64,000 nt of DNA from Saccopteryx bilineata (lineage: Eukaryota > Chordata > Mammalia > Chiroptera > Emballonuridae), in contig NC_089496.1 of assembly GCF_036850765.1 (NCBI RefSeq), positions 106,413,767-106,477,766 on the forward strand, read 5' to 3'. Made by a program: the position numbers and the translations under genes. The notes below the pieces were generated by a model that worked only from the letters and a program-made list of their open reading frames with translations, ran no database searches and was not told the DNA's origin. Below, one piece after another: positions 1-12,000 of this stretch; the stretch's first letter is position 1, and the number at the start of each line of letters is the position of its first letter.

Positions 1-438
1 CCTTAGGTAGCTATCCCGTATAGCCTCTATAGACTCGTCACTGACTGATGGCCTACCAGAACGGGGTTTCTCCACCAAACTGCCAGTTTCCTTCAACTGC
101 TTATCCCACCGAGTAATGTTATTCCTATGTAGTGGCACTTCGTTATAAACGCGCCAATATTCATGTTGCACTTTGGTCACGGATTCAAATTTAGCGAGCC
201 ACAGAACACACTGAACTTTCCTCTGTACTGTCCACATTTTGACTGGCATGGCCGTGGGCTGCTCCGCTGTATACACGGTGTTACGTCATCATCTGCGCAT
301 GTGCACATGCTGCCACATCATCCTACAGAAACTGGGAGGGTTTTCCTTTTATTTGGTGCAGATTTCACATTTCTATTGTCTTTTGTTGTTTTCCTGTGAC
401 CGATCAAAAGTGCACCATGACTTTACGGACACACTGTA
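1..438 (-). mobile_element. Tc1/mariner-type DNA transposon, 5' end and transposase N-terminus (cut by window edge)
   Basis: Read on the minus strand, a terminal repeat starts at 438 (TACAGTGTGTCCGTAAAG..) beside a TA, the target of this superfamily. An ATG at 249 opens a frame with no stop for 83 codons to the window edge. The peptide has the paired helix-turn-helix look of mariner transposases: a TVQRKVQC..WLAKFESV start, then a NNITRWDKQLKETGS motif and a SGRPSVSDES linker. The DDE/D catalytic domain would lie left of position 1. The lack of stops suggests a young copy. Confidence 0.8.
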
Positions 439-1204
439 TTTACTTGCATTTTGCACAGTCTTATTTTATCCTATGAAAGGCAAATATCTTCAGTTTCTTA
501 ACTTGGCTGTAATGTATGGCTCATCAGCATTAATATCGTTGGCTCTGATGTTACTGACACTGATCTCCGATCTACCCTCAAGATCTCTGTCATCTTGTTT
601 TCATTGAAACAGCTCCCCCACCCCCATTACATGCTCCCCTCAGCCCACAGTTTCCAATTATGTTGATACTGTATTTGATTTCCAAAAATGACAGCACAGT
701 TCAACTTTTGGATTCAAACTGATGTCTGAATTTTTGTGGGTTTCAACAGCTTGTTTTCATAATAAATATGGTTTCGCTAATCTCTAGTTTGCAGAGGACT
801 AAATGGAAATTGTGAGCAAGGGAACCTCCTATTTGACTGGGACGTCAAGTATCTGTTGTGGGGGGGGGAGAAAAGAGATCTTTTGTTGCAAATCAATATG
901 CAGCTTTCTGATTTCATTCTGGGCTAAGGGGCTATCCATGGTTCATAACATGGGATGCTACCAGCTTCATCCTCAGAATACTGTAGGGTGATGGCACTCA
1001 GCGGGCACGGACCAAGAAGACACTAGCGGCTACTGATCAAGGAGCCATGCTTATAAGTTGTCGTTTCACCAGGAGGGATTTGATCCGTCGATCAGTCCTT
1101 CCTCGTGTGGCAGCCTTTGCACTTCAGTGAACAGAGCTTTAAGATGGCCAGTCAGAGGGTGCTGGCTGGCACCAAGGGGAGCTTAAATGGATCATCTGGG
1201 GAGA

Positions 1205-1535
1205 ATCTCATCAATTAGCTTTTGCCATATAACAGACCACCCCAAAACTTGGTTTAAAACAATAATCACTTATTTAGCTTTTGCCTCAGTAGATTGGCAA
1301 TTGGGGCTGGGCCCAGCTGCTCCTTTGAGTGGTTCTCTTGGTCTCAGCCGGGATCCCTCATGAGTGTGTGGTCGGCTGTGGGCTGGCTAGGTGATGGCCA
1401 ACCACTCATCAGCTACGAAGAGGCCATGTTTTCTGCCTGCGATTGCCCAAAGCTGGGGGAGCAAAGAGAAGAAGCTGGAACTATTACAACTGAGAAGCTT
1501 ATAGGAGGGACCCCGCAAAAGGGAGCCTAGGACCT
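1205..1535 (-). mobile_element. Old retroelement relic (family uncertain)
   Basis: 'AGCTTTTGCCATATAACA..CCACCCCAAAACTTGG' and 'GGGCTGGGCCCAGCTG' recall a common mammalian interspersed repeat of LTR or related type. I recognise the pattern but cannot name the family reliably. Confidence 0.4.
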
Positions 1536-1995
1536 CTGCGGAGGGGGCTTCAGCCATGGGGCCCATGAGGCCAGCTCTGTGAGCACCGGGGAAGCTGTGG
1601 ACTGGACCCCACTGCCGCGCCGGGAGGGCACTGCTGGTGCAGGGGTGACATGGGAGGTGGGTGATGAAGTGGGCAGGAGGCGTTCGCTCTCCTTTCTCCC
1701 TTCTCCCCTCCTCCTCCCTCTCCTCCTCCTCCTCGGGCCTCTGTCCCTCCTGGCAGAACCTCACACGGAGCAGCGGGCAGACAGAAAGGGGGCTGGAGAG
1801 TCTCCGAGCATCTGGCTGTAGTGGGTTAGGAGCTGAGAAACTAACAGTAACCGGTCCGCCTCTCACTGGCAGAGGAGCGGGGCGTGTCAGTCCAATCCCT
1901 GATCTCTGGGGCACCAGTGCAGGTGACTTCCAAGTGCCTCCTAATCTGTATCTCCTACAAGTCTGGACTTTTCACATCAAAATCTCAAGGTGGCC

Positions 1996-2115
1996 CTGAC
2001 CTCTGGTGGCGCAGTGGATAAAGCATCGACCTGGGAACACTGAGGTTGCCAGTTCAAAACCCTGCACTTGTCTGGTCAAAGCACATATGGGAGTTGATGC
2101 TTCCTGCTCCTTCCC

Positions 2116-2151
<36 letters not shown>

Positions 2152-2200
2152 CCCCCATCTCTAAAATAAAAAAATAAATAAAATAAGAAAACAGCACAGA
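1996..2200 (+). mobile_element. tRNA-derived SINE, family C
   Basis: It starts CTGACCTCTGGTGGCGCAGTGG, has a B-box-like GTTCAAAACCC, then a (CT)n stretch and an A-rich tail. It is flanked by a perfect 17-bp target-site duplication, AAAATCTCAAGGTGGCC (1979-1995 and 2201-2217), so it is a retroposed, fairly young insertion. Confidence 0.92.
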
Positions 2201-2789
2201 AAAATCTCAAGGTGGCCTCAGGAATGGGAGAGGAAAGGAGACAGGAGGCGCAGGGGGAGGGGAGGAAAAGCTGTCATGTCACTCAAACGTCACCGAGCTG
2301 CCGGGTCCTTGGCACTCGCGAAGGTGCCCGGCTGAAAAACAGGCGATGCCTCCCAACAGATCCCTTTCCCAGGCTACGCTGTTTGTTTGTATTGAGACAG
2401 GAACATGATAACGGAGCTATAAGTAGCTCTGTGCTCAGCTGTGCAAGGCAGACAGTTAGAAGAACTGGATGCAGCCACGGTGGGGGGCGGGGGGAAGCTG
2501 AGATGAGGGGAGAGCTCTTCGGGAACAGCAACTGGCTTCAGTGGCTGGGTTTGTCAAAGAGTGGCAGAGTCAGGTGACCTGAGCTCACCCTCAGGGGGCA
2601 GACACTGCCTCCACTCCTCTGCTCAGAGCCTCCCACGTCCTTGGCTGACTCGGCTGACGCAGGCCTGACCGGCTGGCTGGAGGCTGTGGTGGCCGGAGGG
2701 CGAAGCCGCGGCAGGACAGGCTGGGTCTCGCCTGACCTTGCTGGTCTAAACTGGAGGCTACGCCGGAGCCTAGAAAGGTCCGGGGAAGC

Positions 2790-2970
2790 CTGCCTGTTGG
2801 TCGCAAGCCTGTCTCAGTTTAGTTCTGGTTCTGACCCTTGCTCATGGCAAGGTAATGGGTAAATCATTTCCACCTTCTAGGCCTGAGTCCTCACCTGGAA
2901 AATGGGTTTGTCGGAGAAGAGGCTCGCAAAGATCCCTCCAGCTCTCGTGATTTAAATTATTCAATGCAGG
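2790..2970 (+). repeat. MIR-like SINE relic
   Basis: TAATGGGTAAATCATTTCC.. then CTCACCTGGAAAATGGG resembles the MIR core ('gggcaagt..aacctct..cctcatctgtaaaatggg'). It is degraded. Confidence 0.5.
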
Positions 2971-3829
2971 AGGAAAATCAAAAGTTACTAAGCCTTTAAA
3001 ACAGATACATTTCTATCATAGACAAAAAGGTCTTTTCCGTAGAGAGTTAAATAACCCTGGGTAGAAAAGTTGGCGTGATTGATGCATCAACAAATCCCAG
3101 CAGGCTCTTCTCGCAGGAAGGTGGAATGTCACTTGCGAAATCTCTGAGACTCCGTGTTATCATGGATGAAAGAAGGCCTGTGTGATCTTGCCTCCGATTC
3201 CCCAGCTCCCCGTACCCCCACCCTACACACAGCATGTAAAACGGGCATCGTGGTCTGGGTTCTGAGCCCCGCCCTCCACCCCTGCGCAGCGTCCGTCTGT
3301 CCGCACAGCTTAGCTGCTGTGCTGCTTCTCACGTTTCTAGGCGCCCTCCTCTTCCAGACCTGGCCCTCAGCCCGTCCCCAAGTATGCTCTTGGCTCCTCA
3401 CGGCAACGCTTCTGGCGACCCACGCCTGCTGGGCTGCCTAAGTAAGCCATGATGGTTAATCAGCCGGCCTCAAACCTGGACCTGCTATACCCTCTTTCCA
3501 GGTCATTGCAGGGTACCATAAGCTGGAACCTTCCCAACCAACCAGCTTTCGTTGCCAATGGCTAGAAAACCCATGCTCTGTGACAGAACTGAATGGGCAA
3601 AAGATAAAGGCAGCGAATGACCTCTGAACTCACAGAAATCTTCCCAGGTGGCAGCGTTGCCTTGTCCATCGCTCGCAGGGTTTGGGGCCCAACAGGCCCC
3701 ATTCTTCCTCTGCTCTCTGTTGGTCTCTGGTCATGCCCACTGGCCTCTCCGGGCTTCAGTTGTTCGTCCATAAAAAGTAAAGTACCTAGCCCATAGCTTT
3801 GCTGGAGGTATTTAAAACATCATGGTGAT

Positions 3830-4015
3830 TATGAGAGGGGAAAGGGGAGGGGGGGAGGAGAGGGTAAAGGGGGATAAATGGTGATGGAAGGGACTCGACT
3901 CGGGGTGGTGGACGCACGATGTAACATACAGGTGACGTCTTCTAGAATTACACCTGAAACCTATATGATTTTGTTGATCAATGTCTCTCCAATAAATTCA
4001 ATAAATTAAAAAAAA
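3830..4015 (+). mobile_element. L1 LINE 3' end (truncated)
   Basis: A purine-rich tract is followed by GGGTGGTGGACGCACGATG.., CACCTGAAACCTATATGA, then CAATAAATTCAATAAATT and an A-run. This is the 3' tail typical of laurasiatherian L1 copies. No ORF2 remains. Confidence 0.6.
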
Positions 4016-4199
4016 ACCCATTTAGAGAAAAAAAAAAAAAGAGCATGAGCTCCCCGTAGTAGTGCCTGGCACATAAAAAGAGCTCAATATTTATGGAATG
4101 AGTAAACATGTGAATTAATGAATCAAGGACCATCCCGGTTTATCCTGAGGACCTTCTGCGGCTGTGTAGATGTGACAGCTGAAAAAGAAAATTCTCCCA

Positions 4200-4390
4200 A
4201 ACAACTGTCTTTTAAAATGGGAGGAGGGGAGGAAAGAGGGACAAATATACGGTGACAGAAAAGGATTTGACTTTGGGTGACAGGCACACAACGCAATCAA
4301 TGGTTCAAATGCTATAGAGATGTTCACCTGAAACCTATACGGTATATTCTTATGGACCAATGTCACCCCCATTAATTAATTCAATAAAAT
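4200..4390 (+). mobile_element. L1 LINE 3' end (truncated, second copy)
   Basis: It has the same 3' tail as at 3830-4015 (GGGTGACAGGCACACAACG.., CACCTGAAACCTATACGG, CAATGTCACCCCCATTAAT), diverged and 5'-truncated. Confidence 0.6.
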
Positions 4391-4704
4391 GGATTTATTC
4401 AAATTCTATTTTAATCTATGAGAAACTAGGTGGAGGTTTAGCTGGCTGTTTAGACACCATACATAGGTCAGTGGGCAGAAGAAACCTTGGTGAATCCAGT
4501 CTTGTTTGTGGTAAGCCACCCTGAATTAATTAGGAGCCTCAACCATGAATCATTTCTGAAGAAATACAGTGTCATAGCCCCAATAATCCCACTGCCAATG
4601 ATATAATAGTCAATAGTTTGTCTAGTGCTTAATCTCTTCTAAGAGCTTTATGGACATTAACTCACAATAGCTATGTGATTGCCATTTAAGAGATGGCAAA
4701 ACTG

Positions 4705-5010
4705 CCTGACCAGGTGGTGGTGCAGTGGATAGAGCATTAAACTGGGATGCAGAGGACCCAGGTTTAAAACCCCAAGGTCACTGGCTTCAGTGCGGGCTCA
4801 CCAGCTTGAGCACAGGGTTGCCAGCTTGAGTTCAAGGTCTCTGGCTTGAGCAAGGGGTCACTTGCTCTGCTGTAGCCCCCCAGCCAAGGCACATATGAGA
4901 AAACAATCGATGAACAACTAAGGTGCCGCAATGAAGAATTGATGCTTCTCATCTCTCTCCCTGTCTGTCTGTCCCTCTCTCTGACTCTCTGTCAAAAAAA
5001 AAAAAAAAAA

Positions 5011-5042
<32 letters not shown>

Positions 5043-5047
5043 AAAGT
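4705..5047 (+). mobile_element. tRNA-derived SINE, family B
   Basis: It starts CCTGACCAGGTGGTGGTGCAG, carries the alternating 'CCAGCTTGAG' body and CAAGGCACATATGAGAAA, and ends in a (CT)-rich region and A18(GAAA)n. TSD TGGCAAAACTG occurs at 4694-4704 and 5048-5058. It splits an older MIR (about 4590-5160). Confidence 0.9.
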
Positions 5048-6194
5048 TGGCAAAACTGAGCACAGAGAAGTTAAGTAATTTGCCAGTTTGTACACCAGGT
5101 GAGTGGTGGAGTCGGTGTCCACACTGTGGCAGTTTGGCCCTGGGGTCTGGTGCATAATCACAACCCTTTATGTATGGTCTCCAAAGGGTTAGACGAGTGA
5201 GCCCACAGTCAGGTGCGTTTACTGATGGGGGGAGGGGGGCAGTGGAAGCCCAGCTGATGTATGGCTCGGATGAAGACAGCATGAGGAGAGGCCATGGACA
5301 CATGCAGACAGCAGTAAGTCATGGAGACTAATGTTGGGGTCTTCTTCGAGGACTACCTTGGGGAAAGGCGTGCGTGGCTAAGGAGTGTGGGCACTATGAA
5401 TTCTGATGTGCCTGGTATCTTTCTGGACCTCTCTCCCCTTCCCCCATGCCAGGCAATCTATGATTATAAGAGATGAAACACTACTAGCTCCTGGCATGGA
5501 AGTTGAATAGTCTCAACATTCCTTTGCTCTCTCCCCTGGTAGAAGTGACAGCATCTCTGGTGGCCAGTGGTGAGACAGGTGTCAGCAGTGACACCAGCAT
5601 CCAGCAGCCCTGGTAGGGTGGTCCAGGGGCCAGTGGTGGCAACAGAAGCGATGCCGTGAGGCTCCAGAGTTGACTGAGAGGGTGATTCCTGGGGGAATTC
5701 ACATTGCCAAATGTCCACCACTGAACACTGAACATTACGCACCTTCCAAGTCCGATGGGACGCTCCCATTTTGGTTGGCCATCCTCGCTCTCTCCCTCCT
5801 TCTCCCCTCCCAATTCCCCCCTTCTCTTTGTCAGAGCTTTCACCATATTTGCCCACTTGCTACAGACTCGCCTCAGACCACACTGCATTTCATTCCCAGT
5901 CTGCTCATTCAGATATTTTGCTTAAAAAGATTCTCTCCTCTAGAAAAGTTCTCCTGTGATTTGAGGGGGCGGGAAGCAAATGTTCTTGTTTCCCACACCT
6001 CCGATCCTTAATTGTACAGAAACCTACTGATAACAAATGAAAAGGAACACTTTTCAAATGTTGTGTTTTTTTTACCAACTAGTGGAATTCTTTTTTTCAA
6101 ATATCTTCTGCAGAACCCCAAGGTGTGAAAAAGATACCCTTATTAAAATTGAGATGGAAGTCACATAACAAAATAAACTATTTTACTTCATTTT

Positions 6195-7030
6195 TATTTC
6201 TTCTTACAATTTTTAATTAAATTTATTGGGGTGACATTGTTTAATGAAATTATATAGATTTCAGGTGTAGCATTCTATAACACACCATCTGTATATTGTG
6301 TTGTGTTCGCCACCCTAAGTCAAGTCTCCTTCCATCACCCTTTATCCCCCTGTACCCTCCTCTCCCCCCACCCCCTTCCCTCTGGTGATCCCCATACTGT
6401 TGTCTGTGTCCAGGAGTTTTCCTCTTTCCTTAACCCCTTCACCTTGTACACTCAGCCCCCCAACCCCCCTCCCCTCCAACAGCTGTCAGGCTGTTCTCTG
6501 TATCGATGAGTCTGTTTCTATTTTGTTTGTTAGTTTATTTTGTTCGTTAGTGAGATCATATGGTACTTGTTTTCTCTCACTGGCTTATTTCACTTAGCAT
6601 AATACTCTCCAGGTCCATCCATGCTGTCGCAAAAGTGGAGCAGTACAGTGGCATTTAAAAAATTCACAATGGTGTGCAGCCACCACCTCTATCTCATTCC
6701 AAAACATTTCATTGTGCCAAAATAAAAGCCCAAACCCGTTAAGACGTTACTCCCCATTTCCCCAGCCCTTGGCAACCACCAACCTGGCTTCTGTCTCTCT
6801 GCATTTGCCTATTCTGGACATTTCACATCAATGAAATTACATGGTATATGACTTTCTATGTGTGGTCTTCTTCACTTAGCACAATATTCTGGAGGTTCTC
6901 TGGAGTTGCAGCCTGTGTCAGAGCTTCATTCTTTTTGAGGGCTGAGTAATATTCCATTGCACGGTTGGACCACAGTTTGCTTCCCCACTCCTCTGTTGAA
7001 GCGTACACGCTTCTGCTCTGTTTGACCTAC
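6195..7030 (-). mobile_element. L1 LINE 3' region, antisense
   Basis: It opens AATTAAATTTATTGGGGTGACAT, the reverse complement of the L1 tail. It then passes into reversed ORF2 C-terminal sequence (CTTATTTCACTTAGCATAAT = LSEI-type codons reversed). It probably comprises two joined fragments. Confidence 0.65.
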
Positions 7031-7330
7031 AAGTGGGGCACCAAGTTCCTCTTCCCCACCCAGCTTCCCTTTCCAGGAGCTCCTGACCCTGCTCTGAGCT
7101 TGGTCTCTGGAAAGCCTTTGATGAAATGCCAATTGACTTCCCTAGAAGGAGCCTCCCTGTGGCAGGGGTGAGGGCCTTCTGCAGAAGTTTTCATTTGCAT
7201 GGAAGGCTCTGCCACTATGAACACAGAACGGGCCGCGTTCACGCAGGAGGGTGGCTGATTGGTGATAAGCTGGAGGGATCCTGGAATCCTGGGAGGTGGG
7301 AGGGAGGCGGCTGGGCAAAAGGGTCTTTGG

Positions 7331-7506
7331 GACCTGGCCTGTGGTAGCGCAGTGGATGGAACGTTTGACCTGGAACACGGAGGTCGCCGGTTCAAAACCC
7401 TGCACTTGTCTGGTCTAAGGCACATATGGGAATTGAGGCTTCTTGCTCCTCCCCCCCACCTTTCTCTCTCTCTCTCATGCTCTCCTCTCTAAAATGAATT
7501 TTTTAA
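7331..7506 (+). mobile_element. tRNA-derived SINE, family C
   Basis: Head 'CCTGTGGTAGCGCAGTGGAT', B box GGTTCAAAACCC and a (CT)n tail. The TSD AAAAGGGTCTTTGG is exact at 7317-7330 and 7507-7520. Confidence 0.9.
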
Positions 7507-8408
7507 AAAAGGGTCTTTGGATGGCTGCCCTTGTCCCACCCAAGGGCCCCAGGGCCCCAGGGCCTCCTCTAGCTTGCGTGGGCAGGTCTGACTAGCAGCG
7601 ATCTGGGCAAGCCTGCTGCTTTTATGAGTTCACTTGTTGAAACTCAAGCCACGCCCCAATAGGTACATTCTGCACACCCCACACCATAAACAGGTGCCAG
7701 ACTGCTGACGTCATCCTATTTCCACAAGTTTTCTTTGTCTTTCCACATTATTTATGGCGAATTTTCCCAGGTGCCAACACAAGCCCTTGGGGCATTTTAC
7801 TCCTTTCTAGAAAGAAAGGTTTGTCCCTGCTCTCCTGCGCCATACTCCCCAGGCAGGACACAAAGTCCTGATCCCAGAGGCGCAGTGGTCCCCCCAGGGC
7901 CAGCTTCAGGCTGGGTAACCTTTTCTGGAAGGAGCCCCGCCTGCTCGTGCAGGAACAGAGGAATCCCTGTGCGAAGGGCCTGGACGCAGTGGCCCGGGAG
8001 ATGCTGGTGGCACATTTGTGTAATCACAGTGGCCCTGCACGCCGGCCGCTGCCCAGGTATGAAGCGCAGCTGGTCGGTGTCGGTATGAGGGTGGGGGCGG
8101 GCTGTCTGCCCAGCTGCCTGAGGTGAGTCAGCGCCTCGGCTTCAACCTCACTCGCTTCTGAATGCAGGAAGAGAAAGTCCCATTGCAGAAAAGCAGGCTT
8201 TCCACAGTCTCGGACTTTCCCCCAAACGTGAGTAGCTGGCAGGGCTGTTCTCTGCTGTCTGGCAGCTGAGGGGTGGCAGTTCTGGAGGTCCCAAGGGACA
8301 GTTTCAGACACAGCTGGGCTCTCCTTTTGCAGTTCTGAAATTTACATGAAGCAGACATATTGTTGCCATTTTCTTTAGTTTATTGACCCATCTACTTATT
8401 ATTATTAT

Positions 8409-8757
8409 TTTTTAGTGAGATAAAGGGGGGAGTGTGTGGGGGGGAGAGAGAGAGAGAGAAAGAGAGAGAGGGACTATAGGGGAGAAAGATGAGAAGCAAC
8501 AACTTGTAGTTGCAGCACCCTCATTACTCACTGATTACCCCCTACATGTGGCTCCACCCTGGGGCTCCAGCCAAGCCACTGATCCCCGCTCCAGCCAGCG
8601 ACCTTGGGCTTTAAGTCAGCAACCTTTGGGCTCAAGCCAGCGACCATGGGGTCATGGCGATCCCACACTCAAGCTTGCTACCTTGGGGTCTTGAACCTGA
8701 GACCTCAGTGTCCCAGGTCAATGCTCTCTTCACTGCACCACCAATGGTCAGGCTGAC
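8409..8757 (-). mobile_element. tRNA-derived SINE, older family D, antisense
   Basis: Read in reverse: a tRNA-like head (..GGTGGTGCAGTGAAG..), then repeated 'AGCCAGCGACC'-type blocks, then an AG-rich tail on the plus strand (GAGAGAGAGAGA). It is more diverged than families B and C. Confidence 0.75.
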
Positions 8758-8990
8758 TAGTGACCCCATTTTATAAAGGTAGTTTGGATGTTTTGATTTT
8801 CAATAAAATTATTGAATTTATTTTGGTGAAAGTGTTTCAAAATCGATATTGCTTTGAAGTGTGCATGTGGTTGAAGCTGGTTGGTACTAGAAAGTCGCTA
8901 TAATTGAGACAGGAGTAATGATTGTAGCACAATGTTGTTTTCTGATGGAGCATCATTTTCCAAATGAACATAAAGAATAAACTGAAGGGG

Positions 8991-9333
8991 CCTGACCAGG
9001 CGGTGGTGCAGTGGATGGAGCGTCGGACTGGGATGCAGAGGACCCAGGTTTGACACCCCCGAGGTTGCCAGCTTGAGTGTGGGCTCATCTGGTTTGAGCA
9101 AAGCTCACCAGCTTGGACCCAAGGTCGCTGGCTTGAGCAAGGGGTTACTCGGTCTGCTGAAAGCCCATGGTCAAGGCACATATGAGAAAGTAATCAATGA
9201 ACAACTAAGGTGTCGCAACGAAACACTGATGATTGATGTTTCTCATCTCTCTCTGTTCCTGTCTGTCTGTCCCTGTCTATCCCTCTCTCTGACTCTCTCT
9301 CTGTCTCTGTAAAAAATAAATAAATAAGTAAAA
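8991..9333 (+). mobile_element. tRNA-derived SINE, family B
   Basis: It is full length from CCTGACCAGGCGGTGGTGCAG to the CTGTCTGTCCCTGTC..CTCTGTAAAAAATAAAT tail. The approximate TSD is AATAAACTGA (8976-8985 and 9332-9341). Confidence 0.88.
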
Positions 9334-9734
9334 TAAACTGAGTGATCAATTTTAAGTAAATGAATATTTTTACATTCTGTAGGTGAGCATATGATTTTTG
9401 AGAGTCCATCTTATAAACAGAAAATGGCCAGAAAGGGTTAAGGAATTGTGCCCTTTTGATTAAAGGGTCAGGAGTGGGAGAACTGATCACTACAGTGAGG
9501 TCACTCACCATTTTCTCAGTTTGAGGCATTTTAATTGGGTCTGCTCAAATACTTACATTTTCTTTTCCAGTGACTTCAGTAGGTATAGCACATGATAGCT
9601 GCTCAATCAATGTTCAACAGATAAGCAAATCAGTGTACAAATTTTATTTTAAGTAAGTCGATCACTGAACTTTTCTGAGGAAATACTATGACGACAGCGT
9701 ATTGCTGAGGAAAAAACCTTGAACTAGAAAGAAG

Positions 9735-9845
9735 GAGCTTGATTTGGGGTGGTGAACACACGACACAGTGTGCAGATGATGTGTTGTGGAACTGTGCTGT
9801 ATAATTGTGTTAATCGGTGTCGCCTCAATAAATTTAATAAAAAGG
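9735..9845 (+). mobile_element. L1 LINE 3' end (short)
   Basis: GGGGTGGTGAACACACGAC.. and GTGTCGCCTCAATAAATTT match the L1 tails at 3830 and 4200. Confidence 0.6.
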
Positions 9846-10509
9846 ACAGAAATAGAAGGAAGGGGTCTGAGTTCTATTTCAGCGTTGGCCTTCCCAAACC
9901 AGGTCTCGGACCAGCCCCTGGCCTTCTCCAGCCGGCTTCCCTCTGGACTAGACGCTAATCTCTAAGCCCCAAGCATCTATGGATTTTGAAGTTTTCTGTA
10001 CCTTAGTTTCTCCTCCTAGAACACGGGAAGGTCTGCTTCTGTTGCGAGGTCTCATGGAAGCCAGCTGGGTCATGTTCTCACTTCTGAGCTGTGTAGGAAG
10101 CACCCTCATGATGGTGATGACTAATCAACAATGTCACCAAGTGAGCCCGATGAGATGACTAGTGGTCCCCGCAGCACGCCCTTTTGCAGGACAACTCCTT
10201 CCTCGTCTGTCCCCAACGACCCATTTTCCCTCAGCAAAGAAGCCATTCTGTCTTCATACAAGTATGTGCAGAAGTGAAACCAATTTGATGAAACAAGTGT
10301 TTAGAATAAAAAATATAAAAACCAGATGTTGTTGAAGAGAAGTGGGTTTCACGCCTTCTAAGGTTGGACACCGAGCTCCGCTGTCCCCAATGGTGGGAAG
10401 GCAGCCACGCTCTGCATTTCTGAACTGCACACAAGGAGAAGCAGAGAGCATTCTGACAGTGGCACGCCTCAAGCTCCTTTTGACATGGGGGCCCCTTTGT
10501 CACCCCGTT

Positions 10510-10562
10510 TGTGTGTGTGTGTGTGTGTGTGTATGTATACGTGTGTATGTATATGTGTGCAT
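10510..10562. repeat. (GT)n microsatellite
   Basis: An uninterrupted GT run passes into GTATGTATAC variants. Confidence 0.9.
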
Positions 10563-10891
10563 TGGAGTTAACTCAGAGACGCAGCAACAAACTCGTTTTT
10601 CAGAAGTGTCTGCCAACCCCGGGGTGAGGAATCAAAACATCAGCCCGTATTGGGCAAGAAGTCTGGGTGGCATGTAGCAAAAGAAAACTCTTCAAAAGCA
10701 ATTTTCCATGATGCGACTGCAGAGATAAACACTTCCCATCCTCTGGCTTTTGAGTTTGGGGAGACACGCAGACCAAAAAAGCCTCAGACCTTTTTCAGTT
10801 TTCCTGATGTGAATATCCTTCTTCTTTTTCCTTCCCCAGTCACCTCTGATAGAATCCCCAGGGACGCTGGGCAGGGGCGCCGTGAGTCGCC

Positions 10892-10924
10892 ATGGGTAAC
10901 GAGAACAGCGCGCTGGATAACCAG
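10892..10924 (+). CDS. TACC2: TACC2 start exon, coding part (MGNENSALDNQ)
   Basis: The exon runs 10840-10924: a polypyrimidine tract ending in CCCCAG at 10839, 52 nt of 5'UTR, then the ATG at 10892 and 11 codons up to a consensus donor (CAG|GTGGGT, GT at 10925-10926). The start context GTCGCCATGG has G at -3 and G at +4, a strong Kozak match. The peptide MGNENSALDNQ corresponds to MGNENSTSDNQ at the start of human TACC2. The exon ends in phase 0 and joins exon 30236 as Q|KTSSAQ, against NQRTLSAQ in human. Gly2 and Ser6 fit the general N-myristoylation pattern. The acceptor shows that at least one non-coding exon lies further 5'. Confidence 0.9.
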
Positions 10925-11956
10925 GTGGGTATCGCGGAGCTGCTCCCTTAACCCACGCGCGGCACTCTCTACTGACCTCCCCTCGGCTTTTCTTTCCAGC
11001 ATCTTCTCTCTGCCCAGGAAGGGGCAAGCTGAGACTGTGTCTAGATACATGTGGACACGTATGGGTCCGTGTAAGCATTCTCCATTTCATTTTCAGAATG
11101 CCCGTTTTAAGGCTAGCCCTATTTTATAAGCCATCAATACTAATTTTTCTTTGTATTCTGTGCTTCTAAAATTGTTAGAATGAGAGTCCGGCGTGTTTTT
11201 CCTGGGTGGTGCCCCACGTGCCACCTCCCAACAACTTACATGGGTGGCAGAGGAAGGTAAAATAAAACCTCTTGCATGCTCCTCCCCCAAATCACGTTCT
11301 GACCTTTAAAAAGCGCTTTTAAAATCTATCAGTGTTGAGCAGATTAAATGTGAACTGTTGTTTCGAGGTCAGGTAAGGCTTTTCCAATTGAGCAATGGAC
11401 CCCAATTGCTTAATTATGCATATGGCTGGGATATTAAAATATATTCAGATTTTTTACAGCTACCCATTTTAAGTTAAAAAATTTTCATTCAATGCCCTGG
11501 TGAACAAAATCAAGGAGACAATTTCCCATTTAACTCATGCATGGTGGAAATTTTGGAATAATGGTATTGAGTTCTTTGAATAAGAAAACTGGACTTTAGC
11601 CAGCGTAATTCAATTTGTTTCCCTCTGCCTTTGTCTTCCATGTGATCTTTTCTTAGAGCAGGAAAACAAGAGTCATTAAAAGAAAAAGGGCAAGCTCCAG
11701 GCTTTAGGCAGGTAAGATGCAGTAATTGTGTTGATGATTGGATGTGAGACAATAGGGAGAGGTAGAGACTGTGGCAAACAAAAGAGATTTCTATCCTATT
11801 GTCTAAAGGAGACAGCCACCATCCACTCCAGCTCGTGTATGCCATGTGGGAATGTTAGCCCACTATTACAAAACCTTCCCAGTTCTTCAAGGGGAGTCAG
11901 AAACCTATACTTTTTTCTATGAAATCTTTAAGATTTTATTATTAAACCTTTTATAA

Positions 11957-11993
11957 ATTGCTTCTCAGACTTTTGGCTAAGATCAAGTGTATA
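11957..11993 (+). pseudogene. RNU2: U2 snRNA 5'-end retro-fragment
   Basis: About 37 nt match the 5' end of U2 snRNA with a few changes: ATTGCTTCTCAGAC.. for the expected ATCGCTTCTCGGCC.., then TTTTGGCTAAGATCAAGTGT intact. The match stops before the branch-recognition region and an A/T-rich run follows. A functional gene would need about 190 nt plus PSE/DSE promoter elements, which are absent. It is therefore a truncated retropseudogene. Confidence 0.8.
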
Positions 11994-12000
11994 ATTAAAA

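Larger units (their letters stand above)
1..10839. other. Upstream of first recognised TACC2 exon: flank or first intron
   Basis: No exon could be supported here. There is a mariner fragment (1-438), unidentified sequence (440-1200), an old retroelement-like stretch (1205-1535), L1 3' ends, SINEs and MIR relics. Unassigned stretches include 1540-1990, 2220-2780, 3000-3820, 5160-6190, 7530-8400 and 9850-10505. They show no long conserved-looking frame, no CpG island of promoter size and no recognised RNA gene. The first TACC2 exon may lie here, but I cannot point to it. Confidence 0.6.

Noticed and set aside
11957..11993. Functional U2 snRNA gene
   Set aside because: Only the first ~37 nt are present, with changes, and there is no snRNA promoter or 3' box.
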